Source: Roseiarcus sp963842835 (lineage in GTDB: Bacteria > Pseudomonadota > Alphaproteobacteria > Rhizobiales > Beijerinckiaceae). Taken from it: a DNA stretch of 64,000 nucleotides. Both the position numbers and the translations under genes were made by a program. The notes under the pieces are model-generated. The model did not search any database. It was not told where the DNA came from and worked only from the letters and a program-made list of their open reading frames with translations. Positions 16,793-25,675 of this stretch are shown here, in pieces; within the stretch, counting starts at the first letter, position 1, and every line of letters starts with the position of its first letter. Where the stretch lies: the NCBI GenBank assembly GCA_963842835.1, contig CAWJIB010000009.1, positions 806,001 through 870,000 on the forward strand, written 5' to 3'.

Positions 16793-17545
16793 GTGTCCCC
16801 TGTCCCCGCCGCCATCGAAGCGCGCCGGCTCGCCAAACGCTTCGGCGCGACGACCGCCGTCGACGCGATCTCGTTCGAAATCGCGACGGGCTCGGTCACC
16901 GGCCTGCTCGGCGGCAACGGCGCCGGCAAGACCACGACGATCGGCATGATCATGGGACTCATCACGCCGACTTCGGGGGCGGTCAGCGTGCTCGGCGTCG
17001 ACATGGAGCGCGAGCGCTATCGCGTTCTCGGGCGCATGAATTTCGAGAGCCCCTACGTCGACATGCCGCATCGCCTCACGGTGCGCCAGAACCTGCGCGT
17101 CTTCGGCCGTCTCTACGGCGTCGAAAACTTGAAGCGGCGCATCGACGAAATCGCGCAAAGCCTCGCCCTCGAACCCCTTCTCGATCGGCCCGCCGGCAGC
17201 CTCTCCGCGGGGCAGAAGACGCGCGTCGCGCTGGCCAAGGCGCTGATCAACGAGCCCGAGGTTCTGCTGCTCGACGAGCCGACCGTTTCGCTCGACCCGG
17301 ACACCGCGGACTGGGTTCGCAGCCGGCTCGAGGCCTTCCGGCGCGCGCGCGGCGCGACGATTCTGCTTGCCTCGCACAACATGGGCGAGGTCGAGCGCCT
17401 GTGCGACCGCGTCGTCATGCTCAAACAAGGCCGCATCGTCGACGACGGCTCGCCCAAGGACCTCATCGCGCGCTACGGCCGCGAAAGTCTCGAAGAGGTG
17501 TTCCTCGACGTCGCGCGCGGCGCCAATCGGGAGCCTCGGACATGA
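16793..17545 (+). CDS. ABC-2 type transporter ATP-binding protein
   Basis: A 250-residue ATPase with Walker A GGNGAGKT (residues 40-47), Q-loop region, signature LSAGQKTRV, Walker B VLLLDEP, D-loop SLDP and switch His in LASHNMGEV. The fold and length are those of the NodI/CcmA-like (DRA) group that drives ABC-2 exporters. GTG 16793 gives the standard N-terminus; GTG 16733 upstream would add 20 low-complexity residues and is less likely. The stop overlaps the permease ATG (ATGA), so the two form a transporter unit. The substrate is unknown. Confidence 0.9.
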   Translation: MSPVPAAIEARRLAKRFGATTAVDAISFEIATGSVTGLLGGNGAGKTTTIGMIMGLITPTSGAVSVLGVDMERERYRVLGRMNFESPYVDMPHRLTVRQNLRVFGRLYGVENLKRRIDEIAQSLALEPLLDRPAGSLSAGQKTRVALAKALINEPEVLLLDEPTVSLDPDTADWVRSRLEAFRRARGATILLASHNMGEVERLCDRVVMLKQGRIVDDGSPKDLIARYGRESLEEVFLDVARGANREPRT

Positions 17546-18381
17546 GCCTCGCCGCGGCGACCATTTCCGGCTTTTCGCCAGCGCGGGTCGGCGCGATGGT
17601 CACGCGCTATCTCTATCTCCTGCGCTCGTCCTGGCCGCGCATGGCCGAACTCTTCTATTGGCCGGCCGTGCAGATGATGACCTGGGGGTTCCTGCAGACC
17701 TATATCCGCGAGCAGGCCGGGGCTTCCGGCATGCGCGGCCCGATGGCGATCGCCGGGGGCACGCTGATCGGCTCCTTGCTGCTGTGGGACACATTGTTCC
17801 GAAGTCAGCTCGGCTTCTCCATGTCGTTCCTCGAGGAGATGTGGTCGCGCAACATCGCCAACCTCTTCATGAGCCCGCTGCGGCCTCTCGAATTCGTCGC
17901 GGCGCTGATGACGATGAGCGTCATTCGCCTAGCGATCGGCCTTGTGCCCGTGACGCTTCTCGCCTTTTGGTTTTTCGGCTTCAATTTGTGGGGGTTGGGG
18001 TTCGTTCTCGTCGCCTTCTTCATCAATCTCGTGCTGACGAGCTGGGCCATCGGGCTGACTATCGCCGGGCTCGTGCTGCGCAACGGCATGGGGGCGGAAG
18101 GGCTGGCCTGGTCGATCCTGTTTTTCGTCATGCCCTTCGCCTGCGTCTATTATCCCGTCGCGATCCTGCCGCCTTGGCTGCAAATCGTCGCGTGGTGCCT
18201 GCCGCCGACCTATGTCTTCGAGGGCCTGAGGGCCGCGATCGTCGCCCATGTGTTTCGCGTGGATCTGATGATCGAGGCTTTCGCGATCAACGTCGGCCTC
18301 CTCGCGGCGGGCGGGGCGAGCTTCTTGGCGCTGTTCGACAGCGCGCGGAAAGCCGGTTCGCTGCTGCAGATGGGCGAATGA
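17542..18381 (+). CDS. ABC-2 type transporter permease
   Basis: 279 residues with about six membrane segments, preceded by an N-terminal amphipathic region (RVGAMVTRYLYLLRSSWPRMAELFYWP). The ABC-2 family feature before the last helices, VYYPVAILPPWLQIVAWCLPPTYVFEGLR, is clear. It pairs with the ATPase encoded just upstream, forming an exporter with each gene probably contributing two copies. Such pairs export polysaccharides, lipids or drugs; nothing here decides between them. The next gene (phaZ) starts 141 bases later and is probably separate. Confidence 0.9.
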   Translation: MSLAAATISGFSPARVGAMVTRYLYLLRSSWPRMAELFYWPAVQMMTWGFLQTYIREQAGASGMRGPMAIAGGTLIGSLLLWDTLFRSQLGFSMSFLEEMWSRNIANLFMSPLRPLEFVAALMTMSVIRLAIGLVPVTLLAFWFFGFNLWGLGFVLVAFFINLVLTSWAIGLTIAGLVLRNGMGAEGLAWSILFFVMPFACVYYPVAILPPWLQIVAWCLPPTYVFEGLRAAIVAHVFRVDLMIEAFAINVGLLAAGGASFLALFDSARKAGSLLQMGE

Positions 18382-18522
18382 ACCGGTCTGATTGGCGAAT
18401 CGCGCTGTCGAAAAGGCAAAGTTATCCTTTTTGTGACATTGATTCGTTTCGATGCGAACATTACCTTAGACGGAACGGCTAACATTCCAGCGAGCGCCGA
18501 AAGCGCCGCACGAGGGACGAGA

Positions 18523-19815
18523 ATGCTCAGGGGCTATTCCTATCAGTTCTACGAAATGGCTCATGCGGCCCTGGCGCCGGCGCGCGCGGTGTCCGACGCG
18601 ACGCATTTCGTTTTCCGCAATCCATTCAACCCGTTATCCAACACTGCTTTCGGCAAGAACATCGCCGCCGGGGCCGAATTGTTCGAGCGGATGACGCGCC
18701 GTTACGGCAAGCCGGTCTTCGGGCTGGACAGCGTCCGTGTGGGCGGCGTCGCACACGGCGTGCTCGAGGAGATCGTCTGGACTAGGCCCTTCTGCAATCT
18801 GCTTCATTTCGTCCGCCCGAGCCTGCCGGGCCATGACGCGCAGCCAAAACTGCTGATCGTCGCGCCGATGTCGGGCCATTACGCCACGCTGCTGCGCGGC
18901 ACGGTCGAGGCGTTCTTGCCGACCCATCGCGTCTACATCACCGACTGGAACGACGCGCGCATGGCGCCGATAGCCGCGGGGCGTTTCGATCTCGACGATT
19001 ACATCGACTATCTCAGGGAAATCCTCGAGCATCTGGGGCCCGGCGTCCACACGCTCGGGGTTTGCCAGCCTTCCGTGCCGCTGGTCGCCGCCGTCGCGCT
19101 GATGGAAGCGGCGGGGCACCCGTGCGCGCCGGCGTCGATGACCTTGATGGGCGGGCCGATCGACACGCGGCGCAGCCCGACCGCCGTCAACGTGCTGGCG
19201 GAAAAACGCGGCGTCGAATGGTTCCGCGCCAATTGCCTGCAGACTGTGCCGTTCCCCTATCCCGGCTTCGGGCGCAAAGTCTATCCCGGCTACCTCCAGC
19301 TCTCCGGCTTCATGGCGATGAACCTGGACCGGCACGTCAACGCCCATCTCGAAATGTTCAACCATCTCGTTTCCGGCGACGGCGATTCGGCGGAGAAGCA
19401 TCGCGAATTCTATGACGAATATCTCGCCGTGATGGACCTGACGGCGGAATATTACATGCAGACGATCGAAACCGTCTTCGTGCGCCACAGCCTGCCGAAG
19501 GGCGAGATGACGCATAGGGGCGTGAAAGTCGACCTTGGCGCGATCCGCCGCTGCGGCCTGATGACGGTCGAGGGCGAAAAGGACGACATTTCCGGCGTCG
19601 GGCAGACCGAAGCGGCGCAGAACCTCTGCGCGAATATCCCGGCGGCGATGAAGGAGCATTATTTGCAGCTGGGCGTCGGCCACTACGGCGTCTTCAACGG
19701 CTCCCGCTTCCGCTCGCAAATCGCCCCGCGCATCGTCGATTTTCACACCCGCATCGACGCGCTCGCGAAGCCGAACGGCTGGGCGAAGAGTAAGTCCGCC
19801 AAAGCCCGGAACTAA
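18523..19815 (+). CDS. phaZ: Intracellular polyhydroxyalkanoate depolymerase
   Basis: 430 residues from ATG 18523, which has a GAGGGACGAGA ribosome site; the frame is open further upstream without a good start. It begins MLRGYSYQFYEMAHAALAPAR, characteristic of intracellular PHB depolymerases. The lipase-box-like segment GVCQPSVP places a Cys (residue 181) where serine hydrolases have Ser, as in Ralstonia PhaZa1. The C-terminal GHYGVFNGSRF carries the expected catalytic His, with GEKDDISG supplying the Asp region. It releases hydroxybutyrate from native PHB granules, so the organism stores PHB. No phaC or phasin gene lies nearby. Confidence 0.93.
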   Translation: MLRGYSYQFYEMAHAALAPARAVSDATHFVFRNPFNPLSNTAFGKNIAAGAELFERMTRRYGKPVFGLDSVRVGGVAHGVLEEIVWTRPFCNLLHFVRPSLPGHDAQPKLLIVAPMSGHYATLLRGTVEAFLPTHRVYITDWNDARMAPIAAGRFDLDDYIDYLREILEHLGPGVHTLGVCQPSVPLVAAVALMEAAGHPCAPASMTLMGGPIDTRRSPTAVNVLAEKRGVEWFRANCLQTVPFPYPGFGRKVYPGYLQLSGFMAMNLDRHVNAHLEMFNHLVSGDGDSAEKHREFYDEYLAVMDLTAEYYMQTIETVFVRHSLPKGEMTHRGVKVDLGAIRRCGLMTVEGEKDDISGVGQTEAAQNLCANIPAAMKEHYLQLGVGHYGVFNGSRFRSQIAPRIVDFHTRIDALAKPNGWAKSKSAKARN

Positions 19816-19950
19816 CGCGTCGATCGCCCGTTCCCGCTCGCGCCGCTTCGACTTGATTCACCTCGTTTTCGCGATGCGAAGGACCGCGGAGCCCCGCCGG
19901 TGTATTCTCTGCGCGCCCAGTTGCGGGCGTGGATGCGGAGGCGGCGGAGG

Positions 19951-20505
19951 ATGCGAGCCGGGCGGACGTTGCGTCGCGCGCTCTGCCTGAGCGCCGTGGT
20001 CTTGTCGCTCGCCGGCGCGGCGCGCGCCCGCGAGGTCGTCGAATTCCCTTCGCCCTATTCCGCGGGAACGATCGTGATCAGCCAGAGCGCGCGCAAGCTG
20101 TTCCTGATCGTCGATTCGCGCACCGCGATCGCCTATCCCGTCGCCGTCGCCAAGCACGGCAAGGAATGGAGCGGCTATGCCCGCGTCGACGGCAAATATG
20201 TCGCGCCCGCTTGGTCGCCCCCCGAATCAGTTCGCCGCGACCACCCGGAATTGCCTGACCTCATTCCCGGCGGCTCGCCGCACAATCCGATGGGCGCCCG
20301 CGCCATCACGCTCGATCGCGAGGAAGTCGCCATCCACGGCACCACCGCGGCGATGCGCGCCTCCGTCGGCACGGCGGCGTCCTACGGCTGCATCCGCATG
20401 TTCAACGAGGACGTCATCGATCTCTATGATCGAGTTCAGCGTCGGCGCTCCGGTGGTCATGACGCGGTGAAGCGCGTTCTCAGAAGTCCGAGGCGATTCC
20501 TTTGA
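19951..20505 (+). CDS. L,D-transpeptidase (YkuD/ErfK type), apparent frameshift at C-terminus
   Basis: A signal-bearing protein (LRRALCLSAVVLSLAGAARA) with a YkuD domain: INHAL-type core EVAIHGTT and ASYGCIRMFNEDV containing the catalytic Cys, His and Arg. It cross-links peptidoglycan or attaches proteins to it in the periplasm. After IDLYDRV the frame turns into an unrelated Arg-rich tail to 20505. Removing one base near 20437 restores SVGAPVVMTR and a stop at 20468-20470, the usual end of this family. The shifted frame also runs 26 bases into the opposite gene, whereas the restored end does not. The start may also be GTG 19900 or ATG 19933. Confidence 0.82.
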   Translation: MRAGRTLRRALCLSAVVLSLAGAARAREVVEFPSPYSAGTIVISQSARKLFLIVDSRTAIAYPVAVAKHGKEWSGYARVDGKYVAPAWSPPESVRRDHPELPDLIPGGSPHNPMGARAITLDREEVAIHGTTAAMRASVGTAASYGCIRMFNEDVIDLYDRVQRRRSGGHDAVKRVLRSPRRFL

Positions 20506-20707
20506 CTTCCCAATCGCCGTAGCGGGACGGTTCGAGTCCGCCCCGCCCGGCGAATTCGCGCGGGCGCCGAGCCGATTCGCGCGAACGTCGCTCCTCGGCT
20601 TCCGCCAGGGCGCGTTTGGCCGCGTCGGGCAAATCCGGCCTTCCCGCCTTCGCCGCCTCGTCTTCGATTTCGGCCTTGGCCGCCGGGCCGGATTTCGCCG
20701 CGGCCAT
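20480..20707 (-). CDS. DUF1674 / succinate dehydrogenase assembly factor 4-like protein
   Basis: 75 residues, mostly charged and probably disordered, ending RGGLEPSRYGDWEVKGIASDF. This C-terminal signature defines the DUF1674 family, whose mitochondrial member SDHAF4 binds the flavinylated SdhA subunit. A role in complex II assembly is therefore expected, but that is transferred from the eukaryotic homologue. ATG 20707 follows GAAAGGA at proper spacing; an ATG seven codons upstream is possible. It is divergent from rsmB and convergent with the transpeptidase. Confidence 0.85.
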   Translation of the reverse strand: MAAAKSGPAAKAEIEDEAAKAGRPDLPDAAKRALAEAEERRSRESARRPREFAGRGGLEPSRYGDWEVKGIASDF

Positions 20708-20853
20708 GGGCAATCGTCCTTTCGTCATCGCGCCAATCTACATCGCGAACGCGGCGCCGAAAAGGCCGCGTCCGCCCTCCAGGGCGGCGCAAGGACGTTT
20801 CGCGCTATACTGATTTGTAAGGTGGCGCGTCACTGATTCGGCAAGGGCGGACA

Positions 20854-22233
20854 TTGAAGCCAAATCGACCAAGCGGCTTCGGCGCGCGTGGGGCGCGACG
20901 CCCTTCGCCCGTGCAGGATGCGGCGCCGGGCCTCGCCGTTCGATTGGCGGCCGCGCAGGCGGTCGCGGACGTCTTGATCCTCGCGCGTCCGCTGGAGGAA
21001 CGCGGCGGCGCCGGCGAACTCGAGGGCCGGTTCGCCGGGCTGGACGCGCGCGATCGCGCATTGGCGCGCTCGATCGCGACCGTTTCGTTTCGGCGCTTGG
21101 GCACGATCCGAAAGGCGCTCGGCCGTTTTCTGGAAAAGGGCCTGCCCAAAAGAGCCGGGGCGCTCGAATGGATTCTGATCGTGGCGGCGGCGCAGTTGCT
21201 GTTTCTCGACGTCCCGGATCACGCTGCGGTGGATCTGGCGGTCCGCGCGACGCGGCTCGATCCCGGGGCGGCGCCTTTCGCCGCGCTCGTCAACGCGGTG
21301 CTGCGCAATGTCGCGCGCGCCAAGGAGGAAATTCTCGCCGGCTCGGACCCGCTCGACGACGACACCCCGCATTGGCTCGCCGCGCGCTGGCGCGCGACTT
21401 ACGGCGAAGCGACGGCGCGGGCGATCGCGCGGGCCCATCGCGACGAGCCGACGCTCGACATTAGCGTCAAGAGCGACGCCGAGGGGTGGGCGCGACGGCT
21501 GAACGGCGTCGTTCTCCCCACAGGATCCGTTCGGTTGGAGAGCCATGCGCCCGTCGTCGAGCTGGACGGTTATGCAACTGGAGAATGGTGGGTTCAGGAC
21601 GCCGCCGCCGCGTTGCCGGCGCGGCTGCTCGGGGCCGGCGCGGGAATGCGCGTCGTCGATCTCTGCGCGGCCCCCGGCGGCAAGAGCGCGGAATTGGCGA
21701 TCACCGGCGCGAAAGTGACCGCCGTCGATCGCTCGGCGGAGCGACTGAAGAGGCTCGCCACGAATTTCGAGCGTTTGCGCCTCGAGGCGGAAATCGTCGT
21801 GTCGAACGCCCTTAGCTTCGAGGCGCCGCCGTTCGACGCGACGCTGCTCGACGCGCCCTGTGCCGCGACGGGGACGATCCGTCGCCACCCCGATGTCGCC
21901 TGGATCAAGCGGCAAGGCGACCTGCCGGCTCTCGTCGAGCTGCAGAGCCGCCTCCTCGACAAGGCGATCGGGCTGACCAAGCCGGGCGGGAGAATCGTCT
22001 ATTGCACGTGTTCGCTGGAGCCGGAGGAGGGCGAGGGCCAGATCGCGGCGCTGCTGCGCCGCAATCCCGATGTCAGGCGCATTCCGATCGAGGCCGGAGA
22101 AATCGGCGGTCTCAGCGAATGCATCAATGCCGCCGGCGAATTGCGCACGCTGCCCTGCCACCTTCCCGGACCGACCCCGCGCCAGTCCGGTCTCGACGGC
22201 TTCTTCGCCGCCCGGCTGCAAAGGAGACCCTGA
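20854..22233 (+). CDS. rsmB: 16S rRNA (cytosine-C5) methyltransferase, RsmB/NOP family
   Basis: 459 residues. The N-terminal part (about 30-160) is a NusB-like RNA-binding domain, followed by a SAM methyltransferase domain with VVDLCAAPGGKSAELA (motif I), ATLLDAPCAATGTIRRHPD (motif IV with one catalytic Cys) and VYCTCSLEPEEGEGQI (motif VI with the second Cys). It methylates a cytosine in 16S rRNA, C967 in E. coli. The start is TTG 20854 with GGGCGG upstream, and the N-terminus is not conserved enough to be certain. purH follows 106 bases downstream. Confidence 0.93.
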   Translation: MKPNRPSGFGARGARRPSPVQDAAPGLAVRLAAAQAVADVLILARPLEERGGAGELEGRFAGLDARDRALARSIATVSFRRLGTIRKALGRFLEKGLPKRAGALEWILIVAAAQLLFLDVPDHAAVDLAVRATRLDPGAAPFAALVNAVLRNVARAKEEILAGSDPLDDDTPHWLAARWRATYGEATARAIARAHRDEPTLDISVKSDAEGWARRLNGVVLPTGSVRLESHAPVVELDGYATGEWWVQDAAAALPARLLGAGAGMRVVDLCAAPGGKSAELAITGAKVTAVDRSAERLKRLATNFERLRLEAEIVVSNALSFEAPPFDATLLDAPCAATGTIRRHPDVAWIKRQGDLPALVELQSRLLDKAIGLTKPGGRIVYCTCSLEPEEGEGQIAALLRRNPDVRRIPIEAGEIGGLSECINAAGELRTLPCHLPGPTPRQSGLDGFFAARLQRRP

Positions 22234-22339
22234 AGCCGCGCTTCGGGGCGAGGGCGCGACAAGACGGCGAGTTTCGATCGCGGCCAAACCGTGATAAGGC
22301 GCGCCGGCGTTTCCGCCACCAACCTTGCGAGCTCCGTAA

Positions 22340-23935
22340 ATGGCCATCGATCATCTTGCGCCTGTCGGCCGCGCGTTGATTTCCGTCTCCGACAAGTCGG
22401 GATTGACCGAACTGGGCCGCGCCCTCGCCGCCGCGAATGTCGAGATCGTTTCCACCGGCGGCACCGCCGCGGCGCTTTCGCAAGGCGGCGTCGCCGTCGT
22501 CGACGTCGCGCAGCTCACCGGATTCCCGGAAATGATGGACGGACGGCTGAAGACGCTGCATCCGCGCGTCCACGGCGGGCTGCTCGCCGTTCGCTCCGAT
22601 CCCTCGCATCAGGCGGCCATGCTCGCCCACAACATCGCGCCCATCGATCTCTTGGTGGTCAACCTCTACCCGTTCGAGGACGCGCTCCGCCGCGCCGCGG
22701 CGTTCGCGGAAATGGTGGAAAACATCGACATCGGCGGCCCCGCGATGATTCGCGCGGCGGCGAAGAATCACGCCGACGTCGTCGTGATCGTCGATGTCGA
22801 GGATTACCCGCGCCTGCTCGATGAGCTCAGAGCCTATGACGGATCGACGCGGCTGAGCTTCCGCCGGGAGATGGCGCAGAAGGCCTACGCCCGCACGGCG
22901 GCCTATGACGCGGCGATTTCCAATTGGCTCGCGCGCGAGACCGGGGAAAGCGCGCCGAAGTGGCGCGCGTTCGGCGGCAAGCTCGCGAGCGAGCTGCGCT
23001 ACGGCGAGAACCCGCATCAGAGCGCCGCGTTCTACATCGGGCCGGAGTCGCGCCCCGGCGTCGCGACGGCGCGCCAGGTTCAGGGCAAGGAACTCTCCTA
23101 CAACAACATCAACGACACCGACGCCGCGTACGAGCTGGTCGCGGAATTCGATCCGAAGGCCTCGGCCGCCGTGGCGATCATCAAGCACGCCAATCCTTGC
23201 GGCGTCGCTTCGGGCGCGAGCCTGCTGGAGGCCTATGAAAGAGCGCTGGCCTGCGATCCCGTCTCGGCCTTCGGCGGCGTCATCGCGGTGAACCGGCGCC
23301 TCGACGCCGCCGCGGCGCGCAAGATCGTCGAGATTTTCACCGAGGTCATCATCGCGCCGGAGGCGGACGACGAGGCGCTGGCGATCGTCGCGACCAAGAA
23401 GAATTTGCGCCTGCTGATCGCGGGCGCGCTGCCCGATCCGCGCGCGCCGACGTTGAGCGTGCGCTCGGTCGCCGGCGGCCTGTTGGTGCAGGACCGCGAC
23501 AACGGCGTTCTCGACGAGGCGGCGCTGAAGATCGTCACCAAGCGCGCCCCGACCAAGGCCGAACTCGCCGACCTCAGCTTCGCCTGGCGCGTCTGCAAGC
23601 ACGTCAAGTCGAACGCGATCGTGTACGTCAAGGACGGCGCGACGGTCGGCATCGGCGCGGGACAGATGTCGCGCGTCGATTCCTCACGCATCGCCGCGCG
23701 AAAAGCCGAGGACGCGGCGCGCGCCGCGGGCCTGGCCGAGCCGCTGACGAGGGGCTCGGTGGTCGCCTCCGACGCGTTCTTCCCCTTCGCCGACGGCCTC
23801 GTCGCGGCGGTCGAAGCGGGCGCAAGCGCGGTCATCCAACCCGGAGGATCGATGCGCGACGCCGAGGTGATCGCGGCGGCCGACGCGGCGGGAATTGCGA
23901 TGGTCTTCACCGGCATGCGGCATTTTCGGCACTGA
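22340..23935 (+). CDS. purH: Bifunctional AICAR formyltransferase / IMP cyclohydrolase
   Basis: 531 residues, the full PurH length. The N-terminal IMP cyclohydrolase (MGS-like) domain shows ALISVSDKSGL, STGGTA and the KTLHPRVHGG loop. The C-terminal AICARFT domain shows LRYGENPHQSAAFY, NNINDTDAA, IIKHANPCG (Lys-His of the active site), SDAFFPFADG and QPGGSMRDAEVI. It catalyses the last two steps of purine biosynthesis, using 10-formyl-THF. The ATG has no strong Shine-Dalgarno sequence, but the N-terminus aligns well. purC lies 18 kb away, so the pathway is scattered. Confidence 0.97.
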   Translation: MAIDHLAPVGRALISVSDKSGLTELGRALAAANVEIVSTGGTAAALSQGGVAVVDVAQLTGFPEMMDGRLKTLHPRVHGGLLAVRSDPSHQAAMLAHNIAPIDLLVVNLYPFEDALRRAAAFAEMVENIDIGGPAMIRAAAKNHADVVVIVDVEDYPRLLDELRAYDGSTRLSFRREMAQKAYARTAAYDAAISNWLARETGESAPKWRAFGGKLASELRYGENPHQSAAFYIGPESRPGVATARQVQGKELSYNNINDTDAAYELVAEFDPKASAAVAIIKHANPCGVASGASLLEAYERALACDPVSAFGGVIAVNRRLDAAAARKIVEIFTEVIIAPEADDEALAIVATKKNLRLLIAGALPDPRAPTLSVRSVAGGLLVQDRDNGVLDEAALKIVTKRAPTKAELADLSFAWRVCKHVKSNAIVYVKDGATVGIGAGQMSRVDSSRIAARKAEDAARAAGLAEPLTRGSVVASDAFFPFADGLVAAVEAGASAVIQPGGSMRDAEVIAAADAAGIAMVFTGMRHFRH

Positions 23936-23979
23936 ACCCCGATCGAGCAGGGACGGCAGGGCGCCTCGAAGGCGCGCGG

Positions 23980-24021
23980 TTGACTCACAGCGGTAACTCT
24001 GTACTGTAGAGTTCTCTGTAC
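23980..24021 (+). promoter_or_regulatory. Promoter with overlapping repeats (candidate operator)
   Basis: TTGACT (23980-23985), 16 bases, then TACTGT (24002-24007) form a plausible sigma-70 promoter ahead of the hydrolase gene at 24035. The -10 lies inside an inverted repeat AACTCT-7-AGAGTT (23995-24013), and CTCTGTAC occurs twice (23997-24004 and 24014-24021), 17 bases apart. The last gene of the operon is a winged-helix regulator, so autoregulation at these repeats is a reasonable inference. Confidence 0.5.
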
Positions 24022-24034
24022 GAAGACGGCCGCA

Positions 24035-25015
24035 ATGACCTCTGTTCCCTGGATGCAGCTCGTTCTCTGGCCCCTCGCGCTCGTCGGCGTTTTCGCGCTC
24101 GCGCTCGGCTTCATGCTCGCGGCGCCCTTGACCCAGCCGCCGCCGCTCGCCTCGATCCATGCCGGCGCGATGGCGATCGGCGAGGAGGGCAAGCCCGAGC
24201 TCAGCCGCTTTCAGGCGCGCGACGGCACGTGGCTGGCCTATCGGCTCTATCCGGCCGGGCACGGCGAGACCGATCGGCTCGCGTTCCTCGCGCACGGCTC
24301 GTCGGCCTCGTCGGACGAAACGCACGCGATCGCTCAGGAGCTCGCCGCGAGCGGCGTCGCGGCGGTCGCCATCGACGCGCGCGGCCACGGCGCCTCGGGG
24401 ACGCGCGGCGACATCGCTTATGCCGGCCAGCTCGACGACGATCTCGCCGATCTGGTCGCGCATTTGCGCGTGACCTATCCCAAGGCGCGGCTGACGCTGA
24501 TCGGCCATTCCTCCGGCGGCGGCTTCGCGCTACGCATCGCTGCCGGGCCGCTCGGGGGCTTGTTCGATCGATTCGTGCTGCTCGCGCCCTATCTCGGCTA
24601 TGCCGCGCCGACCAATCGACCCTCCGAAGGGACGGGCCGCTGGGCGGCGCCCGATATTCCGCGCATCGTCGCGATCATGGCGCTGCGGCGGACCGGGATC
24701 GATTGGCCGCAATCGCTCCCCGTTATCGCCTTCGCCAATGCGCCCGAAGACGCCGCATTCGTCACGTCGCGTTATTCCTACCGGCTGCTCGTGAATTACG
24801 GGCCGCCGCCGGACTGGAAGGGCGCCTTGCAGTCGGCGGCCGGCCGGATCGAACTGATCGCCGGCGAAAAGGACGAACTGATGGACGCCCCCGCCTACCG
24901 TAGCGTCGCCGCGCCGCTCGGCGTGCGCGTGACGCTCCTGCCCGGCGTCGATCACATGGGAATCGTCCACGCCCCCGAAGCGCTCGCCGCGATCCGCGAG
25001 GCGGCGACGCGATAG
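24035..25015 (+). CDS. Membrane-anchored alpha/beta hydrolase
   Basis: 326 residues. One N-terminal membrane helix (about 8-32) anchors a hydrolase domain facing the periplasm or cytoplasm. The oxyanion region is LAFLAHGSSASS, the nucleophile elbow GHSSGGG, the acid probably in GEKDELMD, and the His in PGVDHMGIVH. The body resembles monoacylglycerol-lipase or lysophospholipase-like serine hydrolases (Hydrolase_4). It heads a compact four-gene run (24035-26534) with two membrane proteins and a regulator, which suggests action on a membrane lipid or an ester. That is inference. Confidence 0.85.
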   Translation: MTSVPWMQLVLWPLALVGVFALALGFMLAAPLTQPPPLASIHAGAMAIGEEGKPELSRFQARDGTWLAYRLYPAGHGETDRLAFLAHGSSASSDETHAIAQELAASGVAAVAIDARGHGASGTRGDIAYAGQLDDDLADLVAHLRVTYPKARLTLIGHSSGGGFALRIAAGPLGGLFDRFVLLAPYLGYAAPTNRPSEGTGRWAAPDIPRIVAIMALRRTGIDWPQSLPVIAFANAPEDAAFVTSRYSYRLLVNYGPPPDWKGALQSAAGRIELIAGEKDELMDAPAYRSVAAPLGVRVTLLPGVDHMGIVHAPEALAAIREAATR

Positions 25016-25047
25016 GCAGGAACGATCGCGAAGGAAACGAATGAACA

Positions 25048-25662
25048 ATGGCTAGGCTCTTCGCCGTCGTCCAATTCGTCGTTCTCGAATTCGGCCCGCT
25101 CGTCGCCTTCTGGATTCTCGCCGTCGCGCTCGGCGTGAAGGCGGCGATCGTCGGCTCGATCGTCGTCATCGCGGCCGATGCGGTCTGGCGCCGCCTGCGG
25201 CGCCTCGCTTTCACCCGGCTCTATCTCCTGACGAGCGGCCTGACGCTGGTCTTCGGCGCGATCGATCTCATGTCCGCCGAGCCGTTCATGCTCAAATACG
25301 AAGCGGCGATCACCAACGTCGCGACGGGGATCGCCTTCGTGGTCGGCGCTTTCGGCGCCAAGCCGTTGATACAGGAGGTCGCGGAGCAGAGGGAGGGGAA
25401 GCCCTTTTCCGACGCCGCCGACATCCGGCGCTTCTTCCAAATCTTCACGCTTTTCTGGGCCGCCTATTTCTTCGCCAAGGCCGCGCTCTATGGCTGGCTG
25501 GCCTGGACCCTGCCGATGACGCAGGCGATGGCGCTGCGCTCGATCCTGGGCGGCGTCAGCCTCGGCCTGATGATCGCCCTGAGCGTAACCCAGGCGCGGC
25601 GGATGTTCTTCCTCTGTCGCCGCCTCGGCCTCCTGCCGCTCGTCGAGGAACGCGGCGGCTAA
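25048..25662 (+). CDS. Septation protein A (IspZ)-like membrane protein
   Basis: 204 residues with about five to six membrane segments. The layout, ending each pair with a charged turn (DAVWRRLRRLAFTRLYLLTSGLTLVFGAIDLM and the SAEPFMLKYEAAITN stretch), recalls the IspZ/YciB family (the 'HDxxFIKWKPT' region), but identity to known members is not obvious by eye. YciB proteins affect cell-envelope integrity. ATG 25048 has GAAGGAAA upstream; a shorter frame starts at 25041 but stops at once. It lies 32 bases after the hydrolase. Confidence 0.6.
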   Translation: MARLFAVVQFVVLEFGPLVAFWILAVALGVKAAIVGSIVVIAADAVWRRLRRLAFTRLYLLTSGLTLVFGAIDLMSAEPFMLKYEAAITNVATGIAFVVGAFGAKPLIQEVAEQREGKPFSDAADIRRFFQIFTLFWAAYFFAKAALYGWLAWTLPMTQAMALRSILGGVSLGLMIALSVTQARRMFFLCRRLGLLPLVEERGG

Positions 25663-25675
25663 CACCTGCGAAGGC

